Shown here one piece after another: positions 61,280 through 64,000 of a DNA stretch of 64,000 nucleotides. Origin of the DNA: Monomorium pharaonis (taxonomy: Eukaryota; Arthropoda; Insecta; Hymenoptera; Formicidae); assembly GCF_013373865.1 (NCBI RefSeq), contig NC_050467.1, forward strand, positions 20,296,996 to 20,360,995. The letters are read 5' to 3'. The position numbers were made by a program, and so were the translations under genes. The notes under the pieces were generated by a model, which saw only the letters and a program-made list of their open reading frames with translations, had not been told where the DNA came from and did no database searches. How positions within the stretch are numbered: the stretch's first letter is position 1; each line of letters opens with the position of its first letter.

Positions 61280-64000
61280 ATTGAATATTCTCATTTAACC
61301 TATTATCTCGTTCGAGTTTAAGCTTGTTAGGTCAGCATTCAATCGACTATCGAAATTGGCGGTGTCGGCAGTTATGAGGTGTCATGCATTTCGAAAGAAC
61401 CGACAGATAGGGAAGCGGAAAAACGAGAGGAACTGCTGGAATGGCGCGAAAGCATTTGTGGAACGCGGTTGGTTAGACAGTTTTTTCAAAGGCTCTTTAA
61501 GGAAGGCATATTATTAGGAAATTTTACGCGGCAGCGCATTTGATTTCCTTCTATGTTTAAAAAGGGTCTCGGCGAACGGTAACAGAGAATGTAACCATAT
61601 GCTCTACTCTCTTAGAACATAAAGTAATTCTCTTTGCGCTGCCGCCACGAAATACATAGGGATATATAACTGATGAACCATAAATCATTATTGAACGTTG
61701 GTCAGTTTATGTCTTTGGAGTCACATGTACATACATACATATACGTACTATGTCGTGTCGACATCGATATCTTTCATCTGATGATCTCGTTAGTCTTGTG
61801 CAAGATAATAAATGGTCTTAGTATCATAAAAAATATGAAAGAAATATTTATCTTTATATGTAGCCACTTCTGGAATTATTAAGTGTACTGCGATCACAAA
61901 ACCGCAAAACGATTCAAATTGCCGAGTTAATTGTTATGAGGTGATCCAAATCCTTCAACTACATATTTATATTATTGCATGTACTGTTACGCATAATTAA
62001 GTTCATTGAACAGCTTATGTAAGAGAAAAATTCTTGAGAGTGGACATCAAGGCTGACATTGATAAACCGGATAGTGTATTAACCGTTTCTTCTTTTTAAC
62101 GTGATTGTAAAGAACGAATTTTTTATAATAACTACAAAAAATGGTTCCAGCACAAAAGTTGCAACAATATATAACATGAGCACTTAGAAATTAAATTGAG
62201 GACAAGAAGACAAATTACAGTAAAATATTAAATAACAAAAAAACATTTAAGTGAATACGTTGAAGTTAAAAAAATGAAGATGTATAATTAAATGCTAAAA
62301 TATATCTTGAAAGTTTTGAAATGCTTAAAAGTAAAAATGCTATCGTATATTAATATATTATTACCACTGTACAATGATGGCCTAGCAAACAAACAATTTT
62401 ATAAGTATTTATTAGAATTTGTCTCTTAATGACAGAGATATTACAAGTAGCTATAATATCATTTTCTCTAATTTCTTTGTCTATTTTTTTTAGAAAATCA
62501 TTTTATTTATCTTGCGTTGATGTTTTTACAACTAAAATTTAATTGAAAAACAAACGAGACGGTAAATTACAAAGAAAAAATATAGAATAAATATTTATCT
62601 GCAAAAAATAAATATATCTTGTAAATTTATAATGAGCAGGAAAGCAAAGGTAAATCAACATAAAACTGAACGAGCACCGACCCGATTCGAATCATATGAG
62701 ATCGCATGAAAGAACAGATCGAAGTAGTAGATTGCATAGATCGGCGGTGTTTTACAAACGTAATTAGTTATACTGGTTTCTCCCATGCTATAATTTTGAA
62801 TCAGATACAGATATGGTTTAAAGCGGTGCTACGTTGTACATCGACGAGCTGATCGCCCTATCGCCGATTATTGCTAAGTATTCGGAGAAAGTAATTTCTT
62901 TACACTTGCCGGTCGGCCAATTAGAAACGGAATCATAACTTTCTCGGAGGAAGTAACATCGAAAATTCTATATCTTGCTTCCGTGTTATATAAATTGTTT
63001 GGCTAAACTATATTCTTAAAGGTGAGAAACTTTGAACGGCCTATGAAGAAATAATTATAGAATAGCTTTTATATATATGTATATATATGCTTTAAGTGTG
63101 ATATATATATATTAAGCATTAATTAAAGCATGTTTCAATAATATTTTATAGCATTGTTAATTAAATGTAATAATGTCATGCGTAATAAAATCGCGTTTCA
63201 CAGAAGCCATTCGTGCGGAGCACAATTTGAAGGGATTTCTTGTTAGATTCATTTTACGAGCTTCTACGCTGTCACTTTAACGTTCGCCGCGAGTACATCT
63301 TCAAGAACCTCGATTTATTTGTCTTTACTCTCCTCATCTGCTGTACTGCGGATTTATATATTTGCACGCGTGGACATTCAATGCTGCGTCGGCAATAGCT
63401 TACGATCACTGAACAGACCGGCGAATCTAAGCTATTACAATACGTAACGACCGTATTAATAAGTAGCAAACGATGCGCCATAAATAAACATGATATAGTA
63501 ATTTCCCATGCACACTGATTGCGGAAGATTTGCACAAGTACCACTTGCACGCGTAAATCAAGTGAGTCAAGGCGATAATCGTATTCATTTTTTATACCGT
63601 CCTATATATTTATGATGACACATAAGTAGTCAAGAGCACGTAACTTTTCCACGCGCAATACTTTTATTTCCATGAATATCGAACGAGCACATATCAGTTA
63701 TAATCAGCTATACAATATTCATATTCTTATGATATAGACAATATTACTTATTATTTTGGAAAATATGATAGTGTATCGATTCATTGATCTCTTTAAAAAA
63801 AAAAAAAAAATAAAATAAAGAAATTGAATTAAAATTTTATAAGAAAATTAATTATTAAATAACGTAACCCCGAGAGCGATATGAGTTTATAATAGATGTG
63901 ATAATAAAATACTGCCAATTTTTTGGATATTAAAAAGATTTCAAGCACATAGGCGAAACATTTTTTCAGTGCTTCGGGTGTTACGCGTACTCGGTTTTAG
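61280..64000. other. AT-rich intergenic or intronic DNA
   Basis: No supported gene. It contains imperfect TA-rich palindromic runs at 63065-63115 and a 16-base A run at 63796-63811. The 92-codon minus frame at 63272-63550 has no recognisable features. Confidence 0.35.

Noticed and set aside
1..64000. tRNA or other structured RNA genes
   Set aside because: I scanned for T-loop-like GGTTCGANNCC and A-box-like sequences and found no pair in a credible arrangement; a covariance-model search would be needed to exclude them.

Overview
The window looks like animal, most likely insect, nuclear DNA. It has AT-rich intergenic sequence broken by CpG-rich patches, GT-AG introns, a mitochondrial ES1/GATD3-type gene split into four coding exons, a TNP2-like (EnSpm/CACTA) transposase relic and a very long satellite array. 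A hymenopteran, perhaps an ant, is my guess; nothing in the sequence proves it. Gene density is low, and only two protein-coding loci are well supported.

Layout. 1-1.26 kb is a CpG-rich patch without a convincing gene. 2.45-4.68 kb holds a complete GATD3/ES1 homologue on the + strand (4 coding exons, 270 aa). 5.26-6.72 kb is a CpG-rich, promoter-like block ending in a strong splice donor, followed by a 39-nt exon at 6989-7027; these look like 5' non-coding exons of a + strand gene. 7.38-7.70 kb is a dispersed repeat with a second copy at 45.34-45.67 kb. 7.96-8.49 kb is a decayed stretch matching the upstream flank of the transposase relic at 41 kb.

From about 8.49 to 36.38 kb lies the main feature: a roughly 27.9-kb satellite array with an 81-bp monomer (about 320-330 copies estimated from length). 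Every monomer carries a hairpin. Two main monomer types often alternate (162-bp dimers), and larger blocks recur, several ending in a ~135-bp spacer. An inverted relative of that spacer sits outside the array at 36.82-36.95 kb. The array has no convincing genes; its minus-strand reading frames are open only because 81 is a multiple of three.

36.4-43.4 kb contains unassigned AT-rich DNA and a small transposon relic. The relic is a minus-strand TNP2-like transposase in two pieces (40590-41294 and 39552-40388), flanked on both sides by diverged hairpin monomers plus a shared tail. This arrangement, together with the matching left flank of the big array, suggests that the satellite grew out of repeats belonging to this transposon family.

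43.4-45.3 kb holds the 3' part (two exons) of a minus-strand gene of unknown function, whose 5' exons were not found. 49.25-50.55 kb is a complete 1284-bp foldback element with long terminal inverted repeats and a perfect 9-bp target-site duplication, best explained as a non-autonomous Mutator-like element. The remaining 13.5 kb is mostly AT-rich intergenic or intronic DNA with CpG-rich patches, a 64-bp CT microsatellite and a few low-confidence open frames.
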